This document shows, piece after piece, positions 7,824-17,252 of a DNA stretch of 64,000 nt. The translations under genes were made by a program, and so were the position numbers. The notes beneath the pieces were generated by a model. That model made no database searches, had not been told where the DNA came from, and saw only the letters and a list, made by a program, of their open reading frames with translations. The first letter of the stretch is position 1. Each line of letters begins with the position of its first letter. The DNA is from an uncultured Lachnospiraceae bacterium (lineage in GTDB: Bacteria; Bacillota; Clostridia; Lachnospirales; Lachnospiraceae): assembly GCA_910579285.1 (NCBI GenBank), contig CAJTTT010000004.1, positions 92,556-156,555 of the forward strand, written 5' to 3'.

Positions 7824-9872
7824 TTATCTGTGGAATCTCCCGACAATCTCTCCAAGGTGATCCGCCATATCCCTGTTCTGTATGGATTGATCCTGCGTTT
7901 CCTCTGCTATCACAGCCGTTGTCTCATTCTTCTCCACAATGGTACCGATGGCAATCTGGTTCTCAGCCATAATCACACTCACATTGCTTGCATTTTCAGC
8001 TATCTGTGCCACGGAACTCTCCAGCCTTCCGACTGCTGCAAGCATCTCGTCCAGCTTATCCTTGATTCCGCTCACCGACTGGCTGTAATCTGTGGACTTC
8101 TCCGCAAAGCCCTTGAACTGCACCACCACCTCCTGCTCGATAAAGGAAATGATGGATTCAAAGCATGTATTCACGGTAGCGATACTGCTGTTGGCCTCTC
8201 CGCAAATATCCTGAATGGAGGAGGCGGTCTCCTTGGACGTCTCCGCCAGGTTTGCAATGGAGCCGGCCACCACAGCAAAGCCTCTGCCAGCCTCCCCGGC
8301 TCTTGCCGCCTCGATAGAAGCATTGAGAGACAGCAGATTGGTCTTGCCTGCTATACTTAAGATCTCTGCCGCCAGTTCGTTGATCTTCGTCAGACTCTTG
8401 AGCTTCTCGATCGCTTCCTCAACGGCAGCCTTCGTCTCTCCCAGCTTTTCCTCCCCGTTCCGATAGGCAAAATCCGCTTCGTCCTTCATATCTATGGCGC
8501 TCCCGATCACCTCATCGCTTGTAGACACCGAAGACTGAATCCCATCCAGAATAAGATCTACCAGATGGTTGATGCTGTCTATCTCTGAATTGACATTCTG
8601 GACAAGCGTATTCGTGTTATCCATGGATGCCGACAGTTCCTCTGTAGCCGCGATGTTATCCGAAGTATCGTCCGCCAGAGACTGGGCCGAACTACGCATG
8701 CTCTCCGCTTTCTCGTTGAGGGAACGGGAACAGTCATTGAGGGTGTCCGATATGGCCTGCAGGGAATGGATCAGCCCGTCAGTGGCCTCAGCGATACAGC
8801 CAAGCTCATCGCTCCGCTGGATATGTTTCTGAATGACCAGATTATCCGCTATATTAAACTGCTGCAACGCCACAATGCTCTCCTCGATGGCTCTCAGCGG
8901 TTTCATAAGCCCTCTGATAATCACGCTGGAAACCACAAGCAGAACCACAAGCGCTGCTGCCCCCATATACATCATAATGCGTTTCAGCCTGTCAGTCGTC
9001 GCAAAAATCTCCTCCGATCTGTCAGATACAATAAAGAGCCAGCCCCGGTTCGCCATATAATAGTAGGTGGCGATATTTTTCCTGCCATCCTTCGTATACT
9101 CCGTAAATCCCATGTCGTTTGCAGCAGTTCCGGCGTACTGCGCGCACAGCGTGTGGATATATTCCTCCTCTGCCTCAGTTCCAACCTTCTCACTATCCTC
9201 ACAGAATATGTACTGGGCGCTTGCCGCATTTACCATGCAGTATTCCGCATTCTCCATACCCTGCATGGTAAGGGAATCCAAAACCTGAATCAGTCCTGTG
9301 GTGAACACACCGCCGCCCACCAGGCCGACAGGACTGCCATTTTCATCAAAGACCGCGCGGTATATGGATACGATCTGCTGACCGCTGGCGGGTGAGATGA
9401 TAATGCCTGTATTATATACGCCGTCCGCCGCGAGCAGCGCATCCTGCAGCGCCTTGAGCGGCTCCCCCTCCCGGGTGGTGATTCCCACCACCGCGGCGTT
9501 GGTGTGAGCCAGCACATGGGTGTTCCATTCGCTCACATAAAGTCCTTCCAGATTACTCACGTCAGCCGAAAACTTTTCCGTATAAGCCTGCGCGGCCGCC
9601 ACCGCCGCTTCATCGGTTGGATTTTTCAGAACCGCCAGAATCTCTCCTGCCCGGCTGTAAGCCGTGAGCGTCTGCTCTACTTCCTGCACATAATTCTCAA
9701 TAATCCGGCTGCGTTCCTCCACCACCGTCTCCATGCTGTTTGTAGTGCTCCGTCTCGTATCATTGGTAATCGCATTGCCGATAAAGAGCACCATAGCTGC
9801 CATAACAATAATCTGCACCGTCAAAATACAAGCTGTAATCTTCGTACTCAGTCCAAACTTCACTCTTTTCAT
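7824..9872 (-). CDS. Methyl-accepting chemotaxis protein
   Basis: This 682-residue receptor has the usual layout. A first membrane segment is near residues 12-32, an extracellular Cache-like sensor spans about 45-285, and a second membrane segment is near 290-312. A HAMP-like linker and a long helical signalling domain follow. The hairpin tip is clear (IAGKTNLLSLNASIEAARAGE, shown across positions near 8280-8350). It would signal through CheA/CheW, which are not in this window. The ligand is unknown. A consensus sigma-A promoter is about 70 bases upstream. LacI and Spo0A-like genes follow on the same strand. Confidence 0.95.
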   Translation of the reverse strand: MKRVKFGLSTKITACILTVQIIVMAAMVLFIGNAITNDTRRSTTNSMETVVEERSRIIENYVQEVEQTLTAYSRAGEILAVLKNPTDEAAVAAAQAYTEKFSADVSNLEGLYVSEWNTHVLAHTNAAVVGITTREGEPLKALQDALLAADGVYNTGIIISPASGQQIVSIYRAVFDENGSPVGLVGGGVFTTGLIQVLDSLTMQGMENAEYCMVNAASAQYIFCEDSEKVGTEAEEEYIHTLCAQYAGTAANDMGFTEYTKDGRKNIATYYYMANRGWLFIVSDRSEEIFATTDRLKRIMMYMGAAALVVLLVVSSVIIRGLMKPLRAIEESIVALQQFNIADNLVIQKHIQRSDELGCIAEATDGLIHSLQAISDTLNDCSRSLNEKAESMRSSAQSLADDTSDNIAATEELSASMDNTNTLVQNVNSEIDSINHLVDLILDGIQSSVSTSDEVIGSAIDMKDEADFAYRNGEEKLGETKAAVEEAIEKLKSLTKINELAAEILSIAGKTNLLSLNASIEAARAGEAGRGFAVVAGSIANLAETSKETASSIQDICGEANSSIATVNTCFESIISFIEQEVVVQFKGFAEKSTDYSQSVSGIKDKLDEMLAAVGRLESSVAQIAENASNVSVIMAENQIAIGTIVEKNETTAVIAEETQDQSIQNRDMADHLGEIVGRFHR

Positions 9873-9946
9873 GTCTTTCGCTCCTTGTCCTGATTGATTA
9901 TTCGAGTTGTATGATAGTAGATTAAACGTTTTACTGCTATTAGAAA

Positions 9947-9976
9947 ATTATATAAAGAAATCTCTTTCTTTGTCAA
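9947..9976 (-). promoter_or_regulatory. Sigma-A promoter of the chemotaxis receptor gene
   Basis: TTGACA (9971-9976) and TATAAT (9947-9952), read on the minus strand, are separated by 18 bases. Both hexamers match consensus. The start of transcription would be about 70 bases before the receptor ATG. Confidence 0.8.
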
Positions 9977-10022
9977 CCTTTGTCAATAGGAAATTTGATA
10001 TAATTTTTCTTTGTACAGCACG

Positions 10023-11369
10023 TCAGTGCGTCAACATCTCTTCTATAAAGATCCCATACCCCTTTGTGGAATCATTTACCAGCACATGGGTCACTGCTCC
10101 TACCAGCTTCCCGTTCTGGATGATGGGGCTTCCGCTCATCCCCTGGATGATCCCGCCTGTCAGCATCAACAGTTTCTCGTCCACCACCCGGATCACAATT
10201 CCCCGGTTGACATTCTCGTGCTCCAGATTGACTTCCACAATCTCCACATCATAAAACTCCGGCTCCCCGGAGACCGAGCAGATAATCTGGGCCGGTCCCA
10301 TCTCAATCTCCTGCTTCAAAGCGATAGGCACCGGCTCATAGACGGAGTTTGCCACCAGCTCCTCATCGCAGACACCGAATATCCCTTCCGCCGTATTTTC
10401 TGTAATCTCACCGATCACATTATCACTGTCGTATTCAATGTATCCCGTCAGTTCCCCGGGCGCGCCGTTAGCGCCTCTGGTAATACCTACAATCTCCGTC
10501 CTGTAGAGTGTTCCCTCCTCCAGATTCATCAAAATGGATGTGTCCACATCGTTGATGCCGTGTCCGAGCGCGCCGAAGGTGCTGTCTGTGCCCTCATAAG
10601 TCATGGTGCCGATTCCCTGGGCATTATCCCGTATCCAGATTCCCAGCTTCCACTCCTCCATCCGATTTTTTCCGGCATTGATGCAAACATCCGTTATTTC
10701 ATTATTTCTCCTGATGGTGAGCACCATGTCCTCCCCTTCAGAATCCTCCACCAGGCGGATAAACTGTTTCTTATTTTCCACAGGCTCCCCGTTGCTCTCC
10801 AGTATATAATCTCCCTTCTGCAGCACATACTTGGCCGGAGATATGGTCTCTCCTCCGCTGTTTTCGAACTCACCGATGCCAACCACCAGCACGCCGTCGG
10901 TCTTTACATAGATACCGATGGGAATGCCGGAGGGTATCAGCATTTTATCCTGGATCACCTCGATATCCACATTCTTATAGGGAAGTACGCCAAACAGCTT
11001 CAGATTCATCTGGTATGAGTCAATCTGATTCGCCTTCAGCTTTACCGTCCGCGCAAAATCCACATGAATGCTGTCTGCGCTGTTTTCCTCCCCTGCCAGT
11101 AAAAATGCCTCATCCTTCTCATCCACGTCTGTCACGGAAGCCACAGGAGCCGCCTCCTCGGGTATACGGTAAATCTCCCCCGAAACCGGCACCCGAAAGT
11201 CAAATTCCTGCTCCACCCCGGCCCGGATCCTGATCTGCGACGGGATCTTATTCCAATAAGAAAAATAGATCGAAAAAAGAAGCGCGGCGATGCCTGCCAA
11301 AAGCAGCAGCCACAAAAAACCCCGGTATTTTCTCTCCTGTTGCTCAGTCATATATATCGAATTGCTCAC
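10023..11369 (-). CDS. spoIVB: SpoIVB peptidase (S55 family)
   Basis: This 448-residue protein is the SpoIVB serine peptidase, made in the forespore and secreted to trigger pro-sigma-K processing. It has an N-terminal membrane anchor (about residues 16-38), a PDZ domain in the middle and the S55 catalytic domain. The catalytic histidine is in ALGHGI and the serine in QGMSGSP (about Ser412). The GTG start at 11369 has GGAGAGG about 10 bases upstream; an in-frame ATG follows six codons later. It sits after recN, as in many Clostridia. There spo0A normally follows directly, but here a chemotaxis receptor and a LacI gene intervene. Confidence 0.95.
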   Translation of the reverse strand: MSNSIYMTEQQERKYRGFLWLLLLAGIAALLFSIYFSYWNKIPSQIRIRAGVEQEFDFRVPVSGEIYRIPEEAAPVASVTDVDEKDEAFLLAGEENSADSIHVDFARTVKLKANQIDSYQMNLKLFGVLPYKNVDIEVIQDKMLIPSGIPIGIYVKTDGVLVVGIGEFENSGGETISPAKYVLQKGDYILESNGEPVENKKQFIRLVEDSEGEDMVLTIRRNNEITDVCINAGKNRMEEWKLGIWIRDNAQGIGTMTYEGTDSTFGALGHGINDVDTSILMNLEEGTLYRTEIVGITRGANGAPGELTGYIEYDSDNVIGEITENTAEGIFGVCDEELVANSVYEPVPIALKQEIEMGPAQIICSVSGEPEFYDVEIVEVNLEHENVNRGIVIRVVDEKLLMLTGGIIQGMSGSPIIQNGKLVGAVTHVLVNDSTKGYGIFIEEMLTH

Positions 11370-11410
11370 TCTTCACATTCCTCTCCTGCTTTATTCTGTG
11401 TGTACGACAC

Positions 11411-11440
11411 GAAAGGACACACTTTACAGTATGTCCTTTC
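11411..11440. repeat. 9-bp inverted repeat between recN and spoIVB
   Basis: GAAAGGACA (11411-11419) and TGTCCTTTC (11432-11440) form a perfect hairpin 35 bases after the recN stop codon and 42 bases before the spoIVB start. It lacks a T-run, so it may be an mRNA processing or stability element or an operator. Confidence 0.45.
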
Positions 11441-11474
11441 TAGTATGTGAAGAATCCGATTTTTTAATGTTATA

Positions 11475-13151
11475 TTATTTGGTTTTTCCTGCCAATTCTT
11501 TCATTTCCTGCGCATTTTTTATGGCGCTCTCCGTAATCACGTCGCCGCCGAGCATTCTGGCAAGTTCCTCCACGCTCTCTTCCTGCCCCAGTTCTCTGAT
11601 TCTGGTAATGGAACGGTTGTCCTCCACCTGCTTCTCTATCACAAAATGAGTGTCAGCCATCGCCGCAATCTGGGGCAGATGGGTAATACAGATCAACTGG
11701 TGGCCTTTTGCTAAAATTCCCATTTTTTCCGATACTTTCCACGCCGTTCTGCCGCTGATCCCGGTGTCAATCTCATCAAAAATCAACGTCTCGATCTCAT
11801 CCTTATCTGCAAGGTGCGTTTTGAGCGCCAGCATCATGCGGGATAGTTCTCCTCCGCTTGCCACCTGTGAAAGTTCCCTGACCGGCTCTCCCGGATTCGT
11901 GGAAATCAAAAACCGCACCCTGTCAAACCCGTTTTCGGAAAGCCGCTCCTCCTCGGATTCCACCTGAATCTCGAAAACTGCCTGTCCAAAATTGAGATCT
12001 TCCAGTGCCCCGCGCATTTTTTCAGAAAGCGTCTGTGCATTTTCCCGGCGCAGGCCGGAAATCTCCTGTGCCAGAACAATCGCTTCCTCCTTCAGCGCTG
12101 CCGCCTCCTTTTCCAGAGCCGCCCTGTAAGCGTCATAGTCCTGATACTTTTCCAGTGTCTCCAGCGCGCGCTCCCGGTATGCCAGAACTTCCTCCACCGT
12201 ATTTCCATATTTTGACTTTAAGCGGTTCAACAGGTTCAGGCGCGTTTCCGTCTGCTCAAACAGCCCCGCGTCAAACTCCAGCCCCGAAAGGTATTCCGCC
12301 ATTCCTCTGTTATAGTCGTTTAAAAGACTGTCAATGTCCAAAAGCTGCTTTTCGTACTCCTGCAGCGTCTCATCGTAGGAAGACACAGACCGTATTTCCC
12401 GGATCGCCCTGGCAATCACACTGCCGGCCCCGCTGTTCTCGTAGCCGCACAGAGCATGGGCGCTGACCGCCGCCTCCTCGATCTTTCTGGCGTTGCTCAT
12501 CCGCTGGTAGGCCCGCTCAACCTCTTCATCTTCTCCCGGCACAAGAGCCGCCTCCTCAATCTCCCGGCATTCAAACTCCGCCAGGGAGCACTCTCTCCGG
12601 CGTGTCTCCTCATCCATTTCATTCTCGGACAGTTCCCGGCGCTTGTCACGATACTTTCGGTAAATGCCGCACAGCCGCTCCTTTTTCTCCGAAAGTCCGC
12701 TTCCTGCGTAGGCGTCCAATATTTCAAGCTGTTTCGCTTCCTTTAATAGCGACTGGTGCTCATGCTGCCCGTGAATATCAATCAGAATCTCCGAGAGCTG
12801 TCTGAGCTGTTTCGCCGTCACTGTCTCTCCACAGACTTTACACTGACTGCGGTTTTCCATAATCTTCCTCTGCAGGATAAGCTGTCCCTCCTCCAGGGAA
12901 AACTCCATTTCCTGAATGGCTTTGATCTGTGCAGGGTCCTCCACGGTAAATACCAGTTCTACCAGCGCGTACTCCGCCCCCGAGCGGATCATCTCCTTAT
13001 CCGCCTTGGCGCCAAGCGCCAGATTGATGGAACCGATGATAATGGATTTTCCGGCGCCCGTCTCGCCGGTCAGAATATTGAGTCCGCCGCCGAACGTAAC
13101 CTCCGTCTCGTCAATCAAAGCCAGATTTTTCACATGTAAACTCTGTAACAT
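11475..13151 (-). CDS. recN: DNA repair protein RecN (SMC-like)
   Basis: RecN is an SMC-like ATPase acting at double-strand breaks. At 558 residues this is full length. The Walker A GETGAGKS is near residues 29-36, long coiled coils fill the middle, and the C-terminal signature and Walker B region include VASGGELSRMMLALK and FDEIDTGISG. It lies directly downstream of argR with a 12-base gap, the standard Firmicutes arrangement, and would be co-transcribed. Confidence 0.96.
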   Translation of the reverse strand: MLQSLHVKNLALIDETEVTFGGGLNILTGETGAGKSIIIGSINLALGAKADKEMIRSGAEYALVELVFTVEDPAQIKAIQEMEFSLEEGQLILQRKIMENRSQCKVCGETVTAKQLRQLSEILIDIHGQHEHQSLLKEAKQLEILDAYAGSGLSEKKERLCGIYRKYRDKRRELSENEMDEETRRRECSLAEFECREIEEAALVPGEDEEVERAYQRMSNARKIEEAAVSAHALCGYENSGAGSVIARAIREIRSVSSYDETLQEYEKQLLDIDSLLNDYNRGMAEYLSGLEFDAGLFEQTETRLNLLNRLKSKYGNTVEEVLAYRERALETLEKYQDYDAYRAALEKEAAALKEEAIVLAQEISGLRRENAQTLSEKMRGALEDLNFGQAVFEIQVESEEERLSENGFDRVRFLISTNPGEPVRELSQVASGGELSRMMLALKTHLADKDEIETLIFDEIDTGISGRTAWKVSEKMGILAKGHQLICITHLPQIAAMADTHFVIEKQVEDNRSITRIRELGQEESVEELARMLGGDVITESAIKNAQEMKELAGKTK

Positions 13152-13163
13152 TCTACCCTCTTC

Positions 13164-13610
13164 TCACACTATTCTGCCGATCTTCTCCATCACGGTCCGG
13201 GCATCCTGCTCGCTCCTCATCGCCATCATCACCGTGTTGTCCCCGGCGATGCAGCCCACGACCTCCTCAATTTTCATGGCGTCCACCGCCGCCGCCACAG
13301 CCATCGCCATGCCCGACACGGTCTTCAGCACCAGGAGATTTTGCGCCAGATCCATAGAAAGATACCCTTCCTTCAAAACCCTTCCGTACTTATCCCCCAG
13401 ATGCACTTCCTCCCCGCCGAAAGCCACATATTTCTGCCGTCCCCTGCCGTTTGGAATTTTGGAAAGCTTTAATTCTCTGATATCCCGGGAAACGGTAGCC
13501 TGCGTGACCTCGTATCCGTCCGCCCGCAGCCGCTCCACAAGCTCCTCCTGGGTTTCTATCTCAAACTGTGTAATCAGCTCCGTGATCTTCTCGTGCCTCT
13601 TCTTTTTCAT
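13164..13610 (-). CDS. argR: Arginine repressor ArgR/AhrC
   Basis: At 148 residues this is a normal-length ArgR. It has an N-terminal winged helix (ITELITQFEIETQEELVERL, then TQATVSRDIRELKL) and a C-terminal arginine-binding hexamerisation domain with GCIAGDNTVMMA. It controls arginine metabolism genes, none of which are here. The position between nadK and recN is conserved in Firmicutes and probably does not reflect function. Confidence 0.95.
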   Translation of the reverse strand: MKKKRHEKITELITQFEIETQEELVERLRADGYEVTQATVSRDIRELKLSKIPNGRGRQKYVAFGGEEVHLGDKYGRVLKEGYLSMDLAQNLLVLKTVSGMAMAVAAAVDAMKIEEVVGCIAGDNTVMMAMRSEQDARTVMEKIGRIV

Positions 13611-13631
13611 AACACGCTCTCAAATCCTCTT

Positions 13632-14462
13632 CTATACTTCACTCATTTTTTTGTGCAGCACCGCCAGAAAACTCTCCGTGTTCAGCCTCACAATCCCTGT
13701 GGTCTTGTCCGCGCGGTGGATCACAATGCGGTCTCCCGTCTGAAGCGTTACCGTATTGCTGCCGTCAAAATTGGCCTCCACCATCTGCGCTTTCCCATCC
13801 TTCCCCTCGGGAATCTCCACCGTAATCTCATCCTCCGGCGAAAACACAATGCTTCGGGTATTTAACGTATGCGGACAGATCGGCGTCAGAAGCAGCAGTC
13901 TGGCCGACGGCTCCACAATGGGCCCGCCCGCCGAAAGATTGTAGCCTGTAGAGCCCGTTGGCGTGGCCACAATCACACCGTCCGCACAATAGTCCTTCAA
14001 AAAACGGTCATTCACATAAATGCGCACGTTCAGAATCTGTAAGGGGCCGCACCGGGAAATCACAATATCATTCAGAGCATACCGCTCCTCCTTCCCTGTC
14101 ATCACCCTGCCGGAAAGCATCATCCGCTCCTCCCGGACATAATCATCCTGAAAAAGCTTCTCCACAGCCTCCTCGGCACAGGCGCTCTCCACCTCCGCCA
14201 GATATCCCAGCGTACCGAGATTGATTCCCAGAAGGGGGATATCACTGTCCATCATATTTCCCGCTGCCCGGAGCAGCGTTCCGTCCCCGCCAAGCACCAG
14301 CGCACAGTCCACCCCGGCCATTCCGCCTTCCGCCAGCGCCTGCCTGTCGTTCTTGACGCAGACGGCCTCCCCGCCATGTTTTTCAATCATGGCCGCTATT
14401 TTTTTCGTAAACGCTCCCTCGGGATCCTTCACCTCGTTGGTAATCAGATAAAACCTTTTCAT
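13632..14462 (-). CDS. nadK: NAD kinase
   Basis: This 276-residue enzyme phosphorylates NAD to NADP. The GGDGT motif is at residues 58-62, with Asp60 the expected catalytic base. NLGTLGYLAE and ATPTGSTGYNLSAGGP are also diagnostic. It starts 3 bases after the tlyA stop codon, so the genes are tightly coupled. Confidence 0.96.
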   Translation of the reverse strand: MKRFYLITNEVKDPEGAFTKKIAAMIEKHGGEAVCVKNDRQALAEGGMAGVDCALVLGGDGTLLRAAGNMMDSDIPLLGINLGTLGYLAEVESACAEEAVEKLFQDDYVREERMMLSGRVMTGKEERYALNDIVISRCGPLQILNVRIYVNDRFLKDYCADGVIVATPTGSTGYNLSAGGPIVEPSARLLLLTPICPHTLNTRSIVFSPEDEITVEIPEGKDGKAQMVEANFDGSNTVTLQTGDRIVIHRADKTTGIVRLNTESFLAVLHKKMSEV

Positions 14463-14465
14463 CTG

Positions 14466-15362
14466 CTATTTCGCCTCATCCAGCGCGCCGTGCGCCTCCT
14501 CAACCAGCTCTTCCACCTGTCTGGTCTGTTCCTCGTTACGCGAAAGCCCTCCTCCGGCCATAGTCAGCGCAAACAGCGCGTCAATTGCCTCCTTTTCTGA
14601 CATGTCCAGAATCTCCATCGGAATTTCCTCCCGCTTTTCCAGCCACATCAGATACTCAATGTTCCCCTCCGGCCCTTTAATCGGCGAATAGGTAAGCCCT
14701 TTCACCGAAAAGCCGATCAGATCTGCGTAATCAACGATCCGCCGCACCACCTCAATATGCACCTGCCGGTCCCGCACCACGCCCTTTTTTCCAACCTTGT
14801 CACGGCCAGCCTCAAACTGGGGTTTAATCAGGCAGACCATCTCTCCCCCCTGCCGCAGAAGGTTTCTCGCAGGAATCAGTATCTTGGTGAGGGAGATAAA
14901 GGAAACATCCACCGACGCAAAGTCGATGGGCTCTCTGATATCCGCATCCGTCACATATCGGAAATTGGTCTTTTCCATACAGACCACCCGCTCGTTGTTT
15001 CTAAGTTTCCAGTCAAGCTGTCCATGCCCAACATCTATGGCATACACCTTTCCCGCACCGTTTTGCAGCATGCAGTCCGTAAACCCGCCCGTGGAGGCGC
15101 CGATATCCATACAGACCTTATCCTGTAACGTGATTGGAAACTGCCCGATGGCCCGCTCCAGCTTAAGGCCGCCCCTGCTCACATAGGGAAGCAGTCTGCC
15201 TTTCACTTCAATTTTTATCTTCGTCTCGTCAAACAGGGTACCTGCCTTATCTTCCCGCTGGTTATCCACAAACACATTTCCCGCCATGAGGAGCGCTTTC
15301 GCTTTCTCCCTTGAGGGCGCATGCCCCTGCCTGACCAGAATCACATCCAGTCTTTCCTTCAT
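14466..15362 (-). CDS. tlyA: TlyA-family rRNA 2'-O-methyltransferase
   Basis: This 298-residue protein has an N-terminal S4 RNA-binding domain (about 1-60, LDVILVRQGHAPSREKA). An FtsJ-like Rossmann methyltransferase follows, with the SAM motif DIGASTGGFTDCML near residue 87. The TlyA family methylates 2'-OH of cytidines in 16S and sometimes 23S rRNA; some homologues are annotated as hemolysins without good cause. Its ATG overlaps the dxs stop codon by four bases (ATGA). Confidence 0.93.
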   Translation of the reverse strand: MKERLDVILVRQGHAPSREKAKALLMAGNVFVDNQREDKAGTLFDETKIKIEVKGRLLPYVSRGGLKLERAIGQFPITLQDKVCMDIGASTGGFTDCMLQNGAGKVYAIDVGHGQLDWKLRNNERVVCMEKTNFRYVTDADIREPIDFASVDVSFISLTKILIPARNLLRQGGEMVCLIKPQFEAGRDKVGKKGVVRDRQVHIEVVRRIVDYADLIGFSVKGLTYSPIKGPEGNIEYLMWLEKREEIPMEILDMSEKEAIDALFALTMAGGGLSRNEEQTRQVEELVEEAHGALDEAK

Positions 15363-17242
15363 AATCCCTGCTTACCTGTCTCAGCCCGGTAAGCCGCAGC
15401 CACCTTTTCTTCCACGGACACCGCGTCAATGCCTGTCTCCTGCTTCAGAAGTTCCACATTTCCATGCTCCACATACTCATCTGGAATGGCAATGCCAAGC
15501 ACCCTTGTCCCGCTGTCAAGAGAATCCACATACTCTCTCACCCGGTCACCGAAGCCGCCGCTCGCCACATTCTCCTCCATCGTGACGATCAGTCTGTGGG
15601 TTTTACACGCTTCCCGGATCAGCTCCTCATCGATGGGCTTCACAAAACGGGCGTTTGCCAGCGAACAGGAAAACCCTCTCTCTTTCAGTTTCTCCCGCAC
15701 CGTGAGCGCAACTTTCACCATACTGCCCACCGCCAGAAGCATAATCTCTTTCTCCTCAAACAAAACCTCGCTCTTCCCATAGACTATGGGCGCCCTGTAC
15801 TCTTTCAGACCGTCAAAGGCCTCACCTCTCGGATAGCGGATGGCAATGGGAGCGCCAAGTTCCACCGCAAACTTAATCATATCGGAAAGCTCCCACTTAT
15901 TCTTGGGCGCCATCACATGCATATTCGGTATGGACGACAGATAAGACAGATCAAACAGCCCCTGATGTGTCTCCCCGTCGCTCCCCACAAGTCCTGCCCT
16001 GTCGATACAGAATACCACGGGCAGATTCTGGATGCAGACATCGTGCAAAATCTGATCATAGGCTCTTTGCAGAAAGGAGGAGTAGATCGCCACAATAGGT
16101 TTTAGGCCTCCAGCTGCAAGCCCCGCCGCAAAGGTCACCGCGTGCTCCTCCGCGATTCCCACGTCAAAGAACCGCTCCGGGTACATATTGCGGAACCGCT
16201 TCAGCCCCACGCCGTCCGGCATGGCTGCCGTGATCGCCACCACTTTCTCATCCCGCTGCCCAAGCTTGCACATAACCGTAGAAAAGATGTCCGTATAATT
16301 CGCCTTCGCCTTGGGCGCGCTCGGAATGCCCGTCTCAATGTCAAAAGGCTCCGCACCGTGGAATCTGGCAGGATGCCTCTCCGCTGGTGCATATCCCCTG
16401 CCCTTCTGGGTAATGACGTGAACAAGCACCGCCTTTTTAACCTTCCGCGCCTCCCGGAATATATGTACCATCTCCTGGATATTGTGACCATCCACAGGTC
16501 CGAGGTATGTAATGCCCATATCTTCAAAGAACATCCCCGGGACAACCAGATGCTTAAAGCTGCTCTTGGCGCGTCTGATCTGGCTTACCACTTTATCCCC
16601 GTACTTCGGTTTGCCGCGCAGGGAATTATAAATCCCCTCCTTCAGGTCCAGATACATGTCCGCCGTCCGAATATTGTTCAGATACTTGGAAACCCCGCCG
16701 ACATTCTCGGAAATAGACATATTATTATCGTTCAGTACAATAATGAAATTGGTCTCCAGCCGGGACGCATTGTTTAACGCTTCATAGGCCATACCGCCTG
16801 TGAGCGACCCGTCTCCGATCACGGAAACGATGGTGTTATTCTGTCCCTGGATATCTCTCGCCTTCACCATGCCGAGCCCGGCGGATATGGATGTGGAACT
16901 GTGTCCCGTGTCAAAGCAGTCGCAGTCGCTCTCCTTCCGCTTCGGAAATCCGCTCATACCGCCAAACTTCCTCAGATTTACAAAACCGTCCCGGCGTCCT
17001 GTCAAAATCTTGTGGGTATAGGACTGGTGCCCCACATCCCAGATCAGCTTATCCTCCGGCAGGTTTAAAAACAAATGGAGCGCCATAGTCAATTCTACCG
17101 CCCCAAGATTAGAACCGAGATGTCCGCCAGTCACACTGATGGACTGAATCAGAAATTTTCTGATTTCTTCCGCCAGTACCCCGTAATCCTCCGGCGCAAC
17201 CTGCTTGATATCATTTGTCTGCGTTATCTGTTCAAGTAACAT
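15359..17242 (-). CDS. dxs: 1-deoxy-D-xylulose-5-phosphate synthase
   Basis: This 627-residue enzyme makes DXP from pyruvate and glyceraldehyde-3-phosphate, the entry step of the MEP isoprenoid pathway. The TPP motif is visible as GDGSLTGGMAYEALNNA, the catalytic glutamate as GIAEEHAV, and the DRAG motif as CIDRAGLVGSDGETHQG. It follows ispA with a 10-base gap, linking precursor supply to prenyl chain extension. Confidence 0.97.
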   Translation of the reverse strand: MLLEQITQTNDIKQVAPEDYGVLAEEIRKFLIQSISVTGGHLGSNLGAVELTMALHLFLNLPEDKLIWDVGHQSYTHKILTGRRDGFVNLRKFGGMSGFPKRKESDCDCFDTGHSSTSISAGLGMVKARDIQGQNNTIVSVIGDGSLTGGMAYEALNNASRLETNFIIVLNDNNMSISENVGGVSKYLNNIRTADMYLDLKEGIYNSLRGKPKYGDKVVSQIRRAKSSFKHLVVPGMFFEDMGITYLGPVDGHNIQEMVHIFREARKVKKAVLVHVITQKGRGYAPAERHPARFHGAEPFDIETGIPSAPKAKANYTDIFSTVMCKLGQRDEKVVAITAAMPDGVGLKRFRNMYPERFFDVGIAEEHAVTFAAGLAAGGLKPIVAIYSSFLQRAYDQILHDVCIQNLPVVFCIDRAGLVGSDGETHQGLFDLSYLSSIPNMHVMAPKNKWELSDMIKFAVELGAPIAIRYPRGEAFDGLKEYRAPIVYGKSEVLFEEKEIMLLAVGSMVKVALTVREKLKERGFSCSLANARFVKPIDEELIREACKTHRLIVTMEENVASGGFGDRVREYVDSLDSGTRVLGIAIPDEYVEHGNVELLKQETGIDAVSVEEKVAAAYRAETGKQGL

Positions 17243-17252
17243 ACTAACCCTC

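Noticed and set aside
7824..7860. 340-residue plus-strand frame opposite the LacI gene (6838-7860)
   Set aside because: It is antisense to a complete LacI protein and has no family resemblance.
10011..11018. 335-residue plus-strand open frame opposite spoIVB
   Set aside because: spoIVB on the other strand is full length with its catalytic motifs; the frame has no family resemblance.
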